The position numbers and the translations under genes are program-made. From NCBI GenBank assembly GCA_964417785.1, contig CAYQJO010000015.1, positions 1 through 34,034 on the forward strand: a DNA stretch of 34,034 nucleotides, written 5' to 3'. The number at the start of each line of letters is the position of its first letter. The first letter of the stretch is position 1. The notes beneath the pieces were generated by a model. It searched no databases. It saw only the letters and a program-made list of their open reading frames with translations, and had not been told where the DNA came from. Of this stretch, positions 1-7,529 are shown one piece after another. The DNA is from DAOTUL01 sp034437435 (GTDB lineage: Bacteria; Chloroflexota; Anaerolineae; Aggregatilineales; Phototrophicaceae).

Positions 1-446
1 TTACCCCCTGGAACACCGGTCTAACCGCTGAGGAATACGAACCGTTCGCCGGCGACCTCAACACTGTGAGTGCCATGTCCGCCTACCTGGGCGAGCAGGC
101 CAACCCATATGACTACGGCTGGATCGCTGAAATCGAACCGCGTACCAGCACCACCGACCGCGTCACCAAGCACTACGCCATGGGCCGCAAATCCAACGAG
201 AACGGCTGGGTCACTCCGGACAACCGCACCGTCTACTTCGGTGATGACGGCACCGACGTGATGCTGTTCAAGTTCATCGCGGAATCCGAAGGCGATCTGA
301 GCTACGGTACGCTGTACGCCGGCAAGGTTACCCAGACCGGCGGCACCGGTGCCGACCATGTCTTTGAGATCGAGTGGATCGAACTCGGCACCGCTGGCAA
401 CGACGAAATCGAAGCCGCCATCCGCGAGCTGGACGGCCAGCTCTAA
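1..446 (+). CDS. PhoX-like (DUF839) phosphatase, C-terminal part
   Basis: The reading frame is open from the first bases of the window (frame of position 3) to a TAA at 444-446, so the gene begins upstream and only about 148 C-terminal residues are visible. The segment YFGDDGTDVMLFKF followed by a GTLYAGKV strand resembles the late beta-propeller blades of DUF839/PhoX alkaline phosphatases, which are Tat-exported, calcium- and iron-dependent phosphomonoesterases. The signal peptide and most metal ligands would lie outside the window, so activity cannot be judged. The gene converges on the cytochrome operon and shares its terminator. Another DUF839 propeller of unknown substrate is possible; the family call is moderately sure, the phosphatase role less so. 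Confidence 0.65.
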   Translation, partial: TPWNTGLTAEEYEPFAGDLNTVSAMSAYLGEQANPYDYGWIAEIEPRTSTTDRVTKHYAMGRKSNENGWVTPDNRTVYFGDDGTDVMLFKFIAESEGDLSYGTLYAGKVTQTGGTGADHVFEIEWIELGTAGNDEIEAAIRELDGQL

Positions 447-480
447 CTTTTCATAACAGCAGTATCTCTACGTAACACAC

Positions 481-508
481 AAAAGCCCCACCGCATGGTG
501 GGGCTTTT
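481..508. terminator. Bidirectional intrinsic terminator
   Basis: A GC-rich stem (AGCCCCACC / GGTGGGGCT with a short loop) is flanked by an A-run on the left and a T-run on the right. It can therefore stop transcripts from the phosphatase gene on the plus strand and from the cytochrome operon on the minus strand. It sits between the two convergent stop codons. Confidence 0.9.
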
Positions 509-528
509 AACATCTTGTTGACGACCTA

Positions 529-1380
529 TCAACCGCCGCTCTGTGCGGCGTAGTGTTCTCTCAGGCTGTTCGGATTGCGGATCACGATCATCACCGCAGC
601 TTTTTCTTCTTCTGTCAGAATACGTCCCCAGGGTTCCATCTCGGTACCCTCGACACCGAGATTGATGATCTCCAGCAGTTTTTCATCGGTCATACGTTGA
701 ACACGCGGCTCCGTCAGATTAGCCACGCCAGACCCGCCCTCACCGAAATAGCCATGGCACTCCGAGCATTCATTCAGAAATACCTCAATGCCAAAAGCCA
801 GTTGCGCTCCGTCACCGGCATCACCCTCGGTCGTGGCGGCGACTTCTGTCGGACTGGCTTCAGTGGGTTCGACTACGGTGGCCGGAGCCTGTGTCGGCTG
901 AACGCCAAACACGACGCCGGTGGCCGCTTCCTTTTCGGCATACCACACACCGCTAACTGGCGCACCGAATGTCAGATCACCATAGCCTTCCAGATAGCAG
1001 GCATTCACGGCAAAACTGCCAACCGCCCGCTCCGCATCCATGAAGTAACCCGAAACCGGGCTGCTACCTGGCGCAATCGCCTCAAAACTGGCGACACAAC
1101 CATGCGTATTCATAAGTTCCACCAGATTCTCGGCCATCCCCTCAAACTGGAACTCGAAGCGGATGTTACCGGATGGTATACCACCCCCGTCGACATCAAA
1201 GGTGATCGGTGCCGCCAACTGCTCCGTTGCCGATCCGAAATACGCCATCCCTTGCCACGATCCGCCAGACGGCAGATCGACATAAGGCTGAGGTGGAAGC
1301 GAGTCCTGTGCCAGAATCGGCAGCATCGCGGCAGCCGCCGCCACACCAAACAGGATTCCGGTCCATCGTCTTTGCCACAT
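529..1380 (-). CDS. Exported mono-heme cytochrome c with an extra N-terminal domain
   Basis: A 283-residue protein. An N-terminal hydrophobic signal (about residues 8-25) precedes a roughly 120-residue beta-rich domain with Cys95 and Cys128 that I do not recognise. Next comes a Thr/Pro/Glu-rich linker (about 158-190), then a class I cytochrome c domain with CSECH (Cys205, Cys208, His209) and a probable axial Met248 in GTEMEPW. It is the last gene of the cytochrome b / Rieske / cytochrome c operon and starts 20 bp after the previous stop, with GAGGAG eight bases before the ATG. It is probably an electron acceptor or extra c-subunit of the quinol-oxidising complex on the outer face of the membrane. 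The heme domain is sure; the role of the N-terminal domain is unknown. Confidence 0.88.
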   Translation of the reverse strand: MWQRRWTGILFGVAAAAAMLPILAQDSLPPQPYVDLPSGGSWQGMAYFGSATEQLAAPITFDVDGGGIPSGNIRFEFQFEGMAENLVELMNTHGCVASFEAIAPGSSPVSGYFMDAERAVGSFAVNACYLEGYGDLTFGAPVSGVWYAEKEAATGVVFGVQPTQAPATVVEPTEASPTEVAATTEGDAGDGAQLAFGIEVFLNECSECHGYFGEGGSGVANLTEPRVQRMTDEKLLEIINLGVEGTEMEPWGRILTEEEKAAVMIVIRNPNSLREHYAAQSGG

Positions 1381-1400
1381 TCTTGCTACTCCTCATATGA

Positions 1401-2132
1401 TTAGTCACCTGCTTGTGTTGCTACCACACCGAAGACCGGTGCCTGCCCTTGTGGTATATCCGTCGGTACTACATCGAAGATCGGTGTCTCACCGCTGATT
1501 GGTGGTATATCCGTCGGTACTACACCAAATATCGGTGAGACACTCTCCGGGGTACCGGTCGGCATCACCGGCAATATCGGCGCACTCCTCGGCGTGGATG
1601 ACGGCCCGGTGGTCGGGGTGAAGGTAGGCGGCATTGTAGGGGTCTGCGTCGGTGTTGGAGTCGATGTCGCCGTCGACGTCATCGTAGGAGTCAGGGTTGG
1701 TGTGGGTGTCGCCGTCGGCAGCAAATCTAGCTGCGCCACCCGCTGAAGTACCACACTCCAATCGCCATACAGTATCAGATCCACCAATCCGTTGATCTGA
1801 TTATGAGTCAGCATACCGCCTTCGCTGAGTCCAAACGCGGCCATCTCGGTCCCATAGCGCCCGCGCTCGATCACACGGTATGTCTGCAACGCATCCTTCT
1901 GACGGACAATCTCATCGTTTAGCGCGGGATAGATGTCGAAGCCTTCGCCGTAGGGTCCATGACATTCCACGCAATTATAGGCGTAAATGTCGATCACCCC
2001 CTCAACAGACCGGTGGATATGGGCTTGCACTGTCTCGTCCTGCCGCTGCGGTTCGTTAAAAATACTGGCGAGCAGGACGAGCGCGATAACCAGTGTTGCG
2101 GTGAAGCCAATGGCCCGCTGCCCTCGGGTCAT
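1401..2132 (-). CDS. Membrane-anchored mono-heme cytochrome c with Thr-Pro-rich tail
   Basis: A 243-residue protein with one N-terminal membrane segment (about 9-25), a cytochrome c domain with CVECH (Cys54, Cys57, His58) and likely axial Met97 in GTEMAAFG, then a C-terminal tail of about 110 residues dominated by Thr, Pro and Ser. The tail ends in three near-copies of the motif P-[IV]-F-[GD]-V-V-[PA]-T. Its ATG overlaps the Rieske stop codon (ATGA), so translation is probably coupled. In the operon it takes the place of cytochrome c1 or f as acceptor of electrons from the Rieske protein. The tail may act as a flexible tether that lets the heme domain move, or span the cell envelope; this is inference. 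Confidence 0.88.
   Translation of the reverse strand: MTRGQRAIGFTATLVIALVLLASIFNEPQRQDETVQAHIHRSVEGVIDIYAYNCVECHGPYGEGFDIYPALNDEIVRQKDALQTYRVIERGRYGTEMAAFGLSEGGMLTHNQINGLVDLILYGDWSVVLQRVAQLDLLPTATPTPTLTPTMTSTATSTPTPTQTPTMPPTFTPTTGPSSTPRSAPILPVMPTGTPESVSPIFGVVPTDIPPISGETPIFDVVPTDIPQGQAPVFGVVATQAGD
1404..1552 (-). repeat. In-gene tandem repeat encoding the PIFGVVPTDIP motif
   Basis: The 3' end of the cytochrome c gene carries near-identical units 51 bp apart. The best-conserved stretches are 1451-1474 and 1502-1525, which share GTGGTATATCCGTCGGTACT; a degenerate third copy lies nearest the stop codon. The unit length is a whole number of codons, so copy number can change without a frameshift. 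Confidence 0.75.
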
Positions 2133-2635
2133 GCTTCATCCTCTGGCGGGAACGTATAATCATCAGGTGAAGTCTCCTCACGCTCAATGAGAACGCCCGT
2201 ATCCACTTTCACCCGTCCGCGTGCGTCGATCTCCACCGGAAAACGAATCAGCGGTATAGGTGCTGGCGGATTCACCACCGCACCGTCTTCCTCAAATACG
2301 GACCCATGACACGGGCAAAAGAAACGCTGCTCGACTTCTTCCCACAGCACAATACAATCAAGATGCGTACACTTCCGATAGAGTGCCAGGAACCCGCCGT
2401 CCTCCGCCCGCACCAGATAGAACTGCCCGGCGTTAAATGGCGTCACCGTTCCCGGTGGGAAATCCTCCAACAGACCGGCAGTCATCACCTCACCGAAGGG
2501 CGAGTCGATCTGGCGCGAAGCCAGAAAACGCAGGCCCATGAAACTGGAGGCCCCGGCTGCTGTCCAGGCCGTTGCCCCCCACAATAATTTCAACACATCA
2601 CGACGAGATGATTCAGGTGTTTGTTCGTCACTCAC
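2129..2635 (-). CDS. Rieske [2Fe-2S] protein of a cytochrome bc complex
   Basis: A 168-residue protein with a twin-arginine N-terminus (SRRDVLKLL) and a single hydrophobic segment that serves as membrane anchor, followed by a Rieske domain. Both cluster-binding boxes are present: CTHLDC (Cys89, His91, Cys94) and CPCHG (Cys107, Cys109, His110). Cys94 and Cys109 would form the usual stabilising disulfide. It takes one electron from quinol at the Qo site of cytochrome b and passes it to cytochrome c. Its ATG overlaps the cytochrome b stop by 4 bp and its own stop overlaps the next start by 4 bp, so the three genes are very likely co-translated. Confidence 0.95.
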   Translation of the reverse strand: MSDEQTPESSRRDVLKLLWGATAWTAAGASSFMGLRFLASRQIDSPFGEVMTAGLLEDFPPGTVTPFNAGQFYLVRAEDGGFLALYRKCTHLDCIVLWEEVEQRFFCPCHGSVFEEDGAVVNPPAPIPLIRFPVEIDARGRVKVDTGVLIEREETSPDDYTFPPEDEA

Positions 2636-4014
2636 GCAAAAACCTCCCAGGGCATCATCAGCGCCCAGCCCGGACCTCTGAACAGATTACCGATCACCGT
2701 CAGGGTGATAAACGACGCCAGCAGCAGGGTGAACAAGGCCAGATGGCGTTCACCATGCGTGGCACCACCCCGGCGCAGCAGGCGCATAAACAACCAGATC
2801 ACAACGACAATCACGGCCAGTGGCAAATACCCCGCCGCGATGCGTTCATCCCACGACGGCAGCAGACTCGCCAGATCACCGGTCTCGCTCAACAGGATCA
2901 ACAGTGCCGTGATTCCAGTACCGGCAATGTAGCTCAAGGTCGCCAGACGTCTTCCCCGCCGGGACCGGAACCATACGCCAGTATTGCGCTCCGCCTCATC
3001 GTCACGGGCATAGGGCGTGTAGAGCAGCAAGATAACCGTCAGCAACGGAATAATGACCGCCGCCACATCCGGGTGAAAATGGAGCAGCAATTCCTGCAAT
3101 CCGGCAAAGTACCACGCCGCTTTAGCCGGATTCGGTGGCATGTTCGGGTCCGCCGCATCCAACAAAGGCGCATCCACCATCGATGCCCAACTCAGCAGCA
3201 GCGCGATTGCCACCAGACCGTACACCACTTCAACACTCACCAGATGCGGAATGGTTGTCACCATCTCCTGGCGTTTTGGTTCACCACTTTCCGCTTCTTC
3301 CAGCGAGTGCGGGATCGATCCTTTATCCTTGCGGACGCGCCAGATGTGGAATGAACCAACCACAAGGAAACCGAGCGGGATCAAAATCACATGGAAGGCG
3401 AAGAAATTGCGCAGCGTCGTCTCGCCGACTTCATCACCGCCCAGCAGCAGTCCACGCAAGGTCTCGCCGACCAGCGGTAAGCGCTCGACCAACCCCATCA
3501 TGACCGTCACTGCCCAGTATGAAAGCTGGTCCCAGGGCAGCAGGTAGCCGGTGAAGCTTGCCGCCATGGCCAGCATCAACAGGGTCAAACCCAGTATCCA
3601 GTTGAATTCACGGGGTGTGCGAAATGTGCCAGTGTAAAACACGCGCAGCATGTGCAAGAATGCGACCACAATCAGCAGATTGCCGCTCCAATGATGGAGA
3701 TTGCGCACCAACTGACCAAACCAAACTTCGGTTTCCAATGTGATGATGCTTGAATAGGCTTCCTCTGTTGACGGTGTGTAACTGAACATCAACAGCATGC
3801 CGGTACCGATCAGCATGACCAGCAGCAAAATCGACAATCCGCCCAGACCGAAGGTATAGGTCAGCTTGAGTGCCGCTTTTGGAACCCGCGTCGCATGCAG
3901 ATGGAGAATGAGGTCACTCGTGGAGAGCCGCATGCGCCCCCGGTCGTCTTGCGGCCACAGTGGAACACGCCGAATTGAACGCCAGACACGATTGGAAAAA
4001 GAGACCAGACTCAT
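2632..4014 (-). CDS. Cytochrome b, fused b6/subunit IV type
   Basis: A 460-residue multi-span membrane protein covering both the b6-like heme domain and the subunit-IV-like part in one chain. Heme ligands appear as His107/His121 in the LHHW and FLHMLRVF helix and His208/His223 in the FAFH to SFHIW helix. The spacing of the second pair (14 residues between) is that of b6f-type rather than bc1-type proteins. The Qo-site PEWY motif is replaced by AAWY (299-302) within a PNPAKAAWYF context, a variant region known in menaquinol-type complexes. It is the first gene of the operon, with AGGGGGA upstream of the ATG. Its role is proton-coupled quinol oxidation. Confidence 0.94.
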   Translation of the reverse strand: MSLVSFSNRVWRSIRRVPLWPQDDRGRMRLSTSDLILHLHATRVPKAALKLTYTFGLGGLSILLLVMLIGTGMLLMFSYTPSTEEAYSSIITLETEVWFGQLVRNLHHWSGNLLIVVAFLHMLRVFYTGTFRTPREFNWILGLTLLMLAMAASFTGYLLPWDQLSYWAVTVMMGLVERLPLVGETLRGLLLGGDEVGETTLRNFFAFHVILIPLGFLVVGSFHIWRVRKDKGSIPHSLEEAESGEPKRQEMVTTIPHLVSVEVVYGLVAIALLLSWASMVDAPLLDAADPNMPPNPAKAAWYFAGLQELLLHFHPDVAAVIIPLLTVILLLYTPYARDDEAERNTGVWFRSRRGRRLATLSYIAGTGITALLILLSETGDLASLLPSWDERIAAGYLPLAVIVVVIWLFMRLLRRGGATHGERHLALFTLLLASFITLTVIGNLFRGPGWALMMPWEVFA

Positions 4015-4119
4015 AACAATAATCCCCCTACGAACCTTTTTTGAAACTAACGCATGGCCTTTAACGCATATTTAAAAATATTCGGTTTTTCGATTAAGCA
4101 GATCGGCACCAACTATCGT

Positions 4120-4177
4120 GGGCTTTAGCCCGCCTGATGTGGCGAACCAGAGGTTCTACGCCACCATCAGGCGTTTT
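4120..4177. repeat. Two adjacent inverted repeats between minus-strand genes
   Basis: GGGCT/AGCCC at 4120-4131 is a short palindrome. It is followed by a larger hairpin with arms CGCCTGATGTGGCG (4131-4144) and CGCCACCATCAGGCG (4159-4173), one base bulged. The hairpin lies just past the stop of the beta-propeller gene and before the cytochrome operon, so it may end or attenuate that transcript. The only T-run is on the plus-strand side, so terminator function on the minus strand is uncertain. The 4015-4186 interval holds nothing else I can support beyond the cytochrome b ribosome binding site. Confidence 0.5.
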
Positions 4178-4186
4178 GAGGTAAAA

Positions 4187-5338
4187 TCAGGGTGTCGTGA
4201 ATGGAACAGTGACAACATGTAACTGGCGTGTGCCATCATGGGGGTTAAGCGCGTCAACACAGATGGCGTCACCGCTGCGGTTCCAGCGCGGGTGCAGATC
4301 GCAGCGCAAATCCCCAACCAGAAAGCGCGGTTCCAACATGGGAAAACGGTGCAGCAGGCTGACCGACTCATCGCGCATCCGCACCAGCAGCAGCCACTTT
4401 TCCAGTCCATCCAGCACATTCTGGTCGGTCACCAACCAGTTTCGATCTGGCGAAAATGTCATGTGACCGTCAAAGTTCAAATCGCCCTCAGCGACCAGCC
4501 GAAAATCGGAGTCGCCGTCTGTCACAAGAACATGCTCGCGGCCACGTCCACGAAAATCACTGGTGAAAATGATCTGGTTGGCGTCACGCCATTCAAAATG
4601 GGATACTCGTGTCCCAAACGGCACCACCTCACGCAGGTCCGTCCCATCCAGACTGGCCGTGAACATCCCGGTCTGCAATTCGCCGTCTTCCCAGCAGCGG
4701 CCCAGGAAGAAAAACCGGGTGTCATCCCGATTGAAGCCGACATGGTTGAACCACATGTCCTTCTCCCGCAGCATCGGATGCCGCTCGACCAGCATATCAA
4801 ACACCTGCTTGATCGAGACGACCAACCGGGTCTCACCTGATTGCAGGTCCATCAAGAAGACACCATCGTTGTCCGGGTGTTTTTCGTCCGGGTTCGGATC
4901 AACCGTCCCGACATAACCCACAACCTTTCGCATCCGCTGGAGCCGTCCATAGGTCAGGCTCAGTGCGTAGCGGCCATTGCTGCTGACTGCATTCACCGGG
5001 CGCGGCAGAATCCGGCGCTGTCCGGTCTTGACATTGTGAATAACGGATACAATCTCGCCGTCCATCCGGTCATTGTGGACGAACCCGGTATCCGGCGTGA
5101 TCCAGTGCAGCATGGCCCCCTGTTGCAGATTCCAGGCATGGGTTTCCGTAATCCGATCAAACACCCCGGTGGCCGCGTCCACCAGACCAATGACGGCCCC
5201 TTCCTCTGGTGCTGGCAGATGATCCTGAAACGTGCTTTCGATGCAAAGCAAATGGGTCTGCGAATGATTCCAGGGACACACACTGTAGTAGCCGAAAAAG
5301 TGATGGTTGGGTCCACTTGTGAGGGTACGAACATCCAT
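4187..5338 (-). CDS. Beta-propeller protein, oligogalacturonate-lyase-like
   Basis: About 383 residues. The start ATG at 5338 is chosen because AAAGGAA lies just upstream; 13 further codons are open upstream but lack a ribosome site. The N-terminus has NHHFFGYYSVCPWN, the typical opening of the seven-bladed propeller family that includes oligogalacturonate lyase (PL22). Repeated blade-like strands follow (FTASLDGTDLREV, HMTFSPDRNWLVTDQ). There is no signal peptide, so it should be cytoplasmic. It lies directly downstream of a solute-binding protein gene, from which a terminator separates it. A role in breaking down unsaturated uronate oligosaccharides is plausible, but many relatives are uncharacterised, so lyase activity is inference. 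Confidence 0.6.
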   Translation of the reverse strand: MDVRTLTSGPNHHFFGYYSVCPWNHSQTHLLCIESTFQDHLPAPEEGAVIGLVDAATGVFDRITETHAWNLQQGAMLHWITPDTGFVHNDRMDGEIVSVIHNVKTGQRRILPRPVNAVSSNGRYALSLTYGRLQRMRKVVGYVGTVDPNPDEKHPDNDGVFLMDLQSGETRLVVSIKQVFDMLVERHPMLREKDMWFNHVGFNRDDTRFFFLGRCWEDGELQTGMFTASLDGTDLREVVPFGTRVSHFEWRDANQIIFTSDFRGRGREHVLVTDGDSDFRLVAEGDLNFDGHMTFSPDRNWLVTDQNVLDGLEKWLLLVRMRDESVSLLHRFPMLEPRFLVGDLRCDLHPRWNRSGDAICVDALNPHDGTRQLHVVTVPFTTP

Positions 5339-5362
5339 GACAATTCCTTTCTTGCAAGAACC

Positions 5363-5393
5363 AAAAAAGGGACACAACGATGGCTGTGTCCCT
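5363..5393 (-). terminator. Intrinsic terminator after the Tat-exported solute-binding protein
   Basis: A perfect 9-bp stem (AGGGACACA / TGTGTCCCT, 8-nt loop) is followed on the minus strand by a run of six T. It lies 25 bp past the solute-binding-protein stop and just ahead of the beta-propeller gene, so it should lower expression of that gene relative to the binding protein. Confidence 0.85.
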
Positions 5394-5417
5394 GGAGCAT
5401 ATCACGATATCCTGGGT

Positions 5418-7394
5418 TTACTCTTCGAAGTAGAACTGCTCCGGATTGGCAACGCGGACATTGCGCAGCGATGTATCCGAAATAATGCCATCCGGCACGT
5501 TCTTCATGCGGTTGGATACGATAACCGGTGCCGGCGGCTCACCCACCGTACCGATGGCAAAGGGTGCTTCCTTGTGAACACTCACAAGCTGGTTCATCAA
5601 GTCGGCACGGACCTCGGTGTCCGGCTCGGCGGAGGCAAGCTCCCATAACGCCCATATCTGATTGATGGGATGATCCTCTGGCGGCTGCTCCCCACCAGAC
5701 TGTCCGCGATACCAGCGAGCATATTTGGTGACATAAGTCTGCTGGCCTGAACCGCCGATGTAGGAAGTCGGATCAGCCTCGAGCAATAGACTGCGGTCGA
5801 AACCCCAGTAACCCACATCGACCTGATTGCTACTGGTGCGTTCTTCGTACAGTGAGCGCTCAACTGGATCAACCACAACATCCAACCCAATAGCACGCCA
5901 GTATTGCACCACCAGATCGATCTCGTCCAGAGCCGACTGGTTGCCAAGCTGTGAATGCAGCAGAGTGAAGAACACATCGCCTCCGTCAGGCCACTGACGC
6001 ACACCATCGTTGTTAAACGTCAGGCCGATCTCATCCAGCAGTACATTGGCTCGATCTGGATCGTACTCGGTCCAACGCTGCTCGAACTCAGCGTCGAACT
6101 GCGGCGAACCTGTCACGGGTGATGCCTGCCGCACCTCGTACAAGCCGTCATAAATGAGGAGGTTGATCTCCTCACGATTGATGGCGACCGACAGGGCTTC
6201 GCGGAATCTGGGATCACTGAACAACTCGCGCAACTGAGGATCGTCATGGCTGGTATTGGGATGATAGGCGTTCGTCGTCGCGCCCTTCCACAGCAGCACA
6301 CGATAGTCACCGACCTCTTCGTTCTCTTTGTAGAGCGTGAAGCTGGTCGCCGACACATGACGCTCGTGCATGTCGATCCGGCCCTGTGCAATCCATAGAT
6401 CAAATACATTGTTATCATCAAAAAGCGCATGTTCAATGCGGTCGATGTACGGAAGCTGGTTACCCTCCGGATCGACACAGTAGAAGTACGGATTGCGTTC
6501 CATCACCACCGGATCGTTTAACGGCAGTGGCACGGTCATACGCCAGGCCGTCATAACCGGTACTTCCGAATTGAATGCCCACCACGCGATGGGACCTTTT
6601 GGTGTCGCATTGCTCTCGCCGAAGAGTTCCTGCCAGGTCGAGACGCCAGCCTTTTCAATCGCAGCATCAATCAATTCCTGATTGCCACCGAGATCGGGGA
6701 TGTACTGGCTCAGATAGTGTGCTGGCGCACCCATCGTCGGCCCACCATGCTGCCCCTCAGTGTCGTCGCGAGCGATACGGAACGGCAGCAGCGGGTTCGG
6801 TGCGGCGAAGCGCACTGTGAATGTGTTCTGGTCGACAACTTCCAGTTCCATATTCTCGCCGCCGATGGTCAGACGTGAATAACCGTGCGACAGATCACCG
6901 AGGTAGTACCAGTCATACCAGAACTGCACATCTTCGGTGGTGAACAACACACCATCTGACCAGCGGAGGCCCTCACGAATGTGGAAGGTGAACTCGGTCG
7001 CATCATCGTTCTGAGTCCACTCGTCATAAAGTCCCGTCACAATCTCGATGGTCTCAAGATCTTCGGAGATGTCGAAGTGCAGGCCAAAGGCATAGATCAG
7101 TTTGGCCGGCCCCTGCATATCGGAAACACCTTTATAACCTCGACGCCAGATACCGCCGTACTGACCAATTTGCTCACGGACCGGCACCACACGCGGATTG
7201 GCGGGTAGACGCTCCTCAATCGGCGGCAGTTCACCGGCAGCGACCATCTCCGCCAACATCGGCGCTTCGTTATAGGTGACTTCCTGCTTTGCCAGTACGG
7301 ACAGTGATGGAACCGAGGCAACGATGGCCCCCGCCGTACCGCCCGCCATCAAATGTAGAAAAGTTCGGCGAGAAAGCTGACTCTGCTCTGACAT
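5418..7394 (-). CDS. ABC transporter substrate-binding protein, family 5, Tat-exported
   Basis: About 658 residues. The ATG at 7394 follows GGGAGG; a TTG five codons further upstream overlaps that ribosome site and is unlikely. The N-terminus carries a twin-arginine signal (SRRTFLHLM, then a Gly/Ala-rich hydrophobic stretch), so the protein is exported folded. The body has family-5 hallmarks: FTFHIREGLRWSDG, FTTEDVQFWYDWY and a REALSVAINREEIN segment. This family binds oligopeptides, and in Chloroflexota and Thermotogota often oligosaccharides. No permease or ATPase gene is adjacent. The divergent LacI gene and the intervening operator suggest that a sugar controls it, so an oligosaccharide ligand is favoured. 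Confidence 0.9.
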   Translation of the reverse strand: MSEQSQLSRRTFLHLMAGGTAGAIVASVPSLSVLAKQEVTYNEAPMLAEMVAAGELPPIEERLPANPRVVPVREQIGQYGGIWRRGYKGVSDMQGPAKLIYAFGLHFDISEDLETIEIVTGLYDEWTQNDDATEFTFHIREGLRWSDGVLFTTEDVQFWYDWYYLGDLSHGYSRLTIGGENMELEVVDQNTFTVRFAAPNPLLPFRIARDDTEGQHGGPTMGAPAHYLSQYIPDLGGNQELIDAAIEKAGVSTWQELFGESNATPKGPIAWWAFNSEVPVMTAWRMTVPLPLNDPVVMERNPYFYCVDPEGNQLPYIDRIEHALFDDNNVFDLWIAQGRIDMHERHVSATSFTLYKENEEVGDYRVLLWKGATTNAYHPNTSHDDPQLRELFSDPRFREALSVAINREEINLLIYDGLYEVRQASPVTGSPQFDAEFEQRWTEYDPDRANVLLDEIGLTFNNDGVRQWPDGGDVFFTLLHSQLGNQSALDEIDLVVQYWRAIGLDVVVDPVERSLYEERTSSNQVDVGYWGFDRSLLLEADPTSYIGGSGQQTYVTKYARWYRGQSGGEQPPEDHPINQIWALWELASAEPDTEVRADLMNQLVSVHKEAPFAIGTVGEPPAPVIVSNRMKNVPDGIISDTSLRNVRVANPEQFYFEE

Positions 7395-7440
7395 AAAAGT
7401 ACCTCCCAACAGACACTAATTCAAAATACTGCGCTCTATC

Positions 7441-7454
7441 TGACAGCGCTGTCA
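7441..7454. promoter_or_regulatory. LacI-type operator
   Basis: TGACAGCGCTGTCA is a perfect 14-bp palindrome with the central CG step typical of LacI-family operators. It lies between the divergent lacI-type and binding-protein genes, immediately downstream of the -10 hexamer proposed for the binding-protein promoter, where bound repressor would block initiation. Confidence 0.8.
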
Positions 7455-7456
7455 AT

Positions 7457-7486
7457 AATGTAACCCTTCTTAAGTGAATCTGTCAA
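7457..7486 (-). promoter_or_regulatory. Promoter of the Tat-exported binding protein
   Basis: On the minus strand TTGACA (7481-7486) is followed after 18 bp by TACATT (7457-7462). The start point would fall in or beside the 7441-7454 operator, about 50 bp before the gene. Confidence 0.6.
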
Positions 7487-7529
7487 GCAATTGATGGTAT
7501 CATAAGGTCACTTGAGTTCGAGGATATTC

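Noticed and set aside
553..1404. Plus-strand open frame of 283 codons opposite the cytochrome c gene
   Set aside because: The minus-strand frame carries CSECH, signal peptide and ribosome site; the opposite frame shows none of these.
2572..3354. Plus-strand open frame of 260 codons opposite Rieske and cytochrome b
   Set aside because: Antisense to two certain genes; composition is biased to Gln and Arg with no domain.
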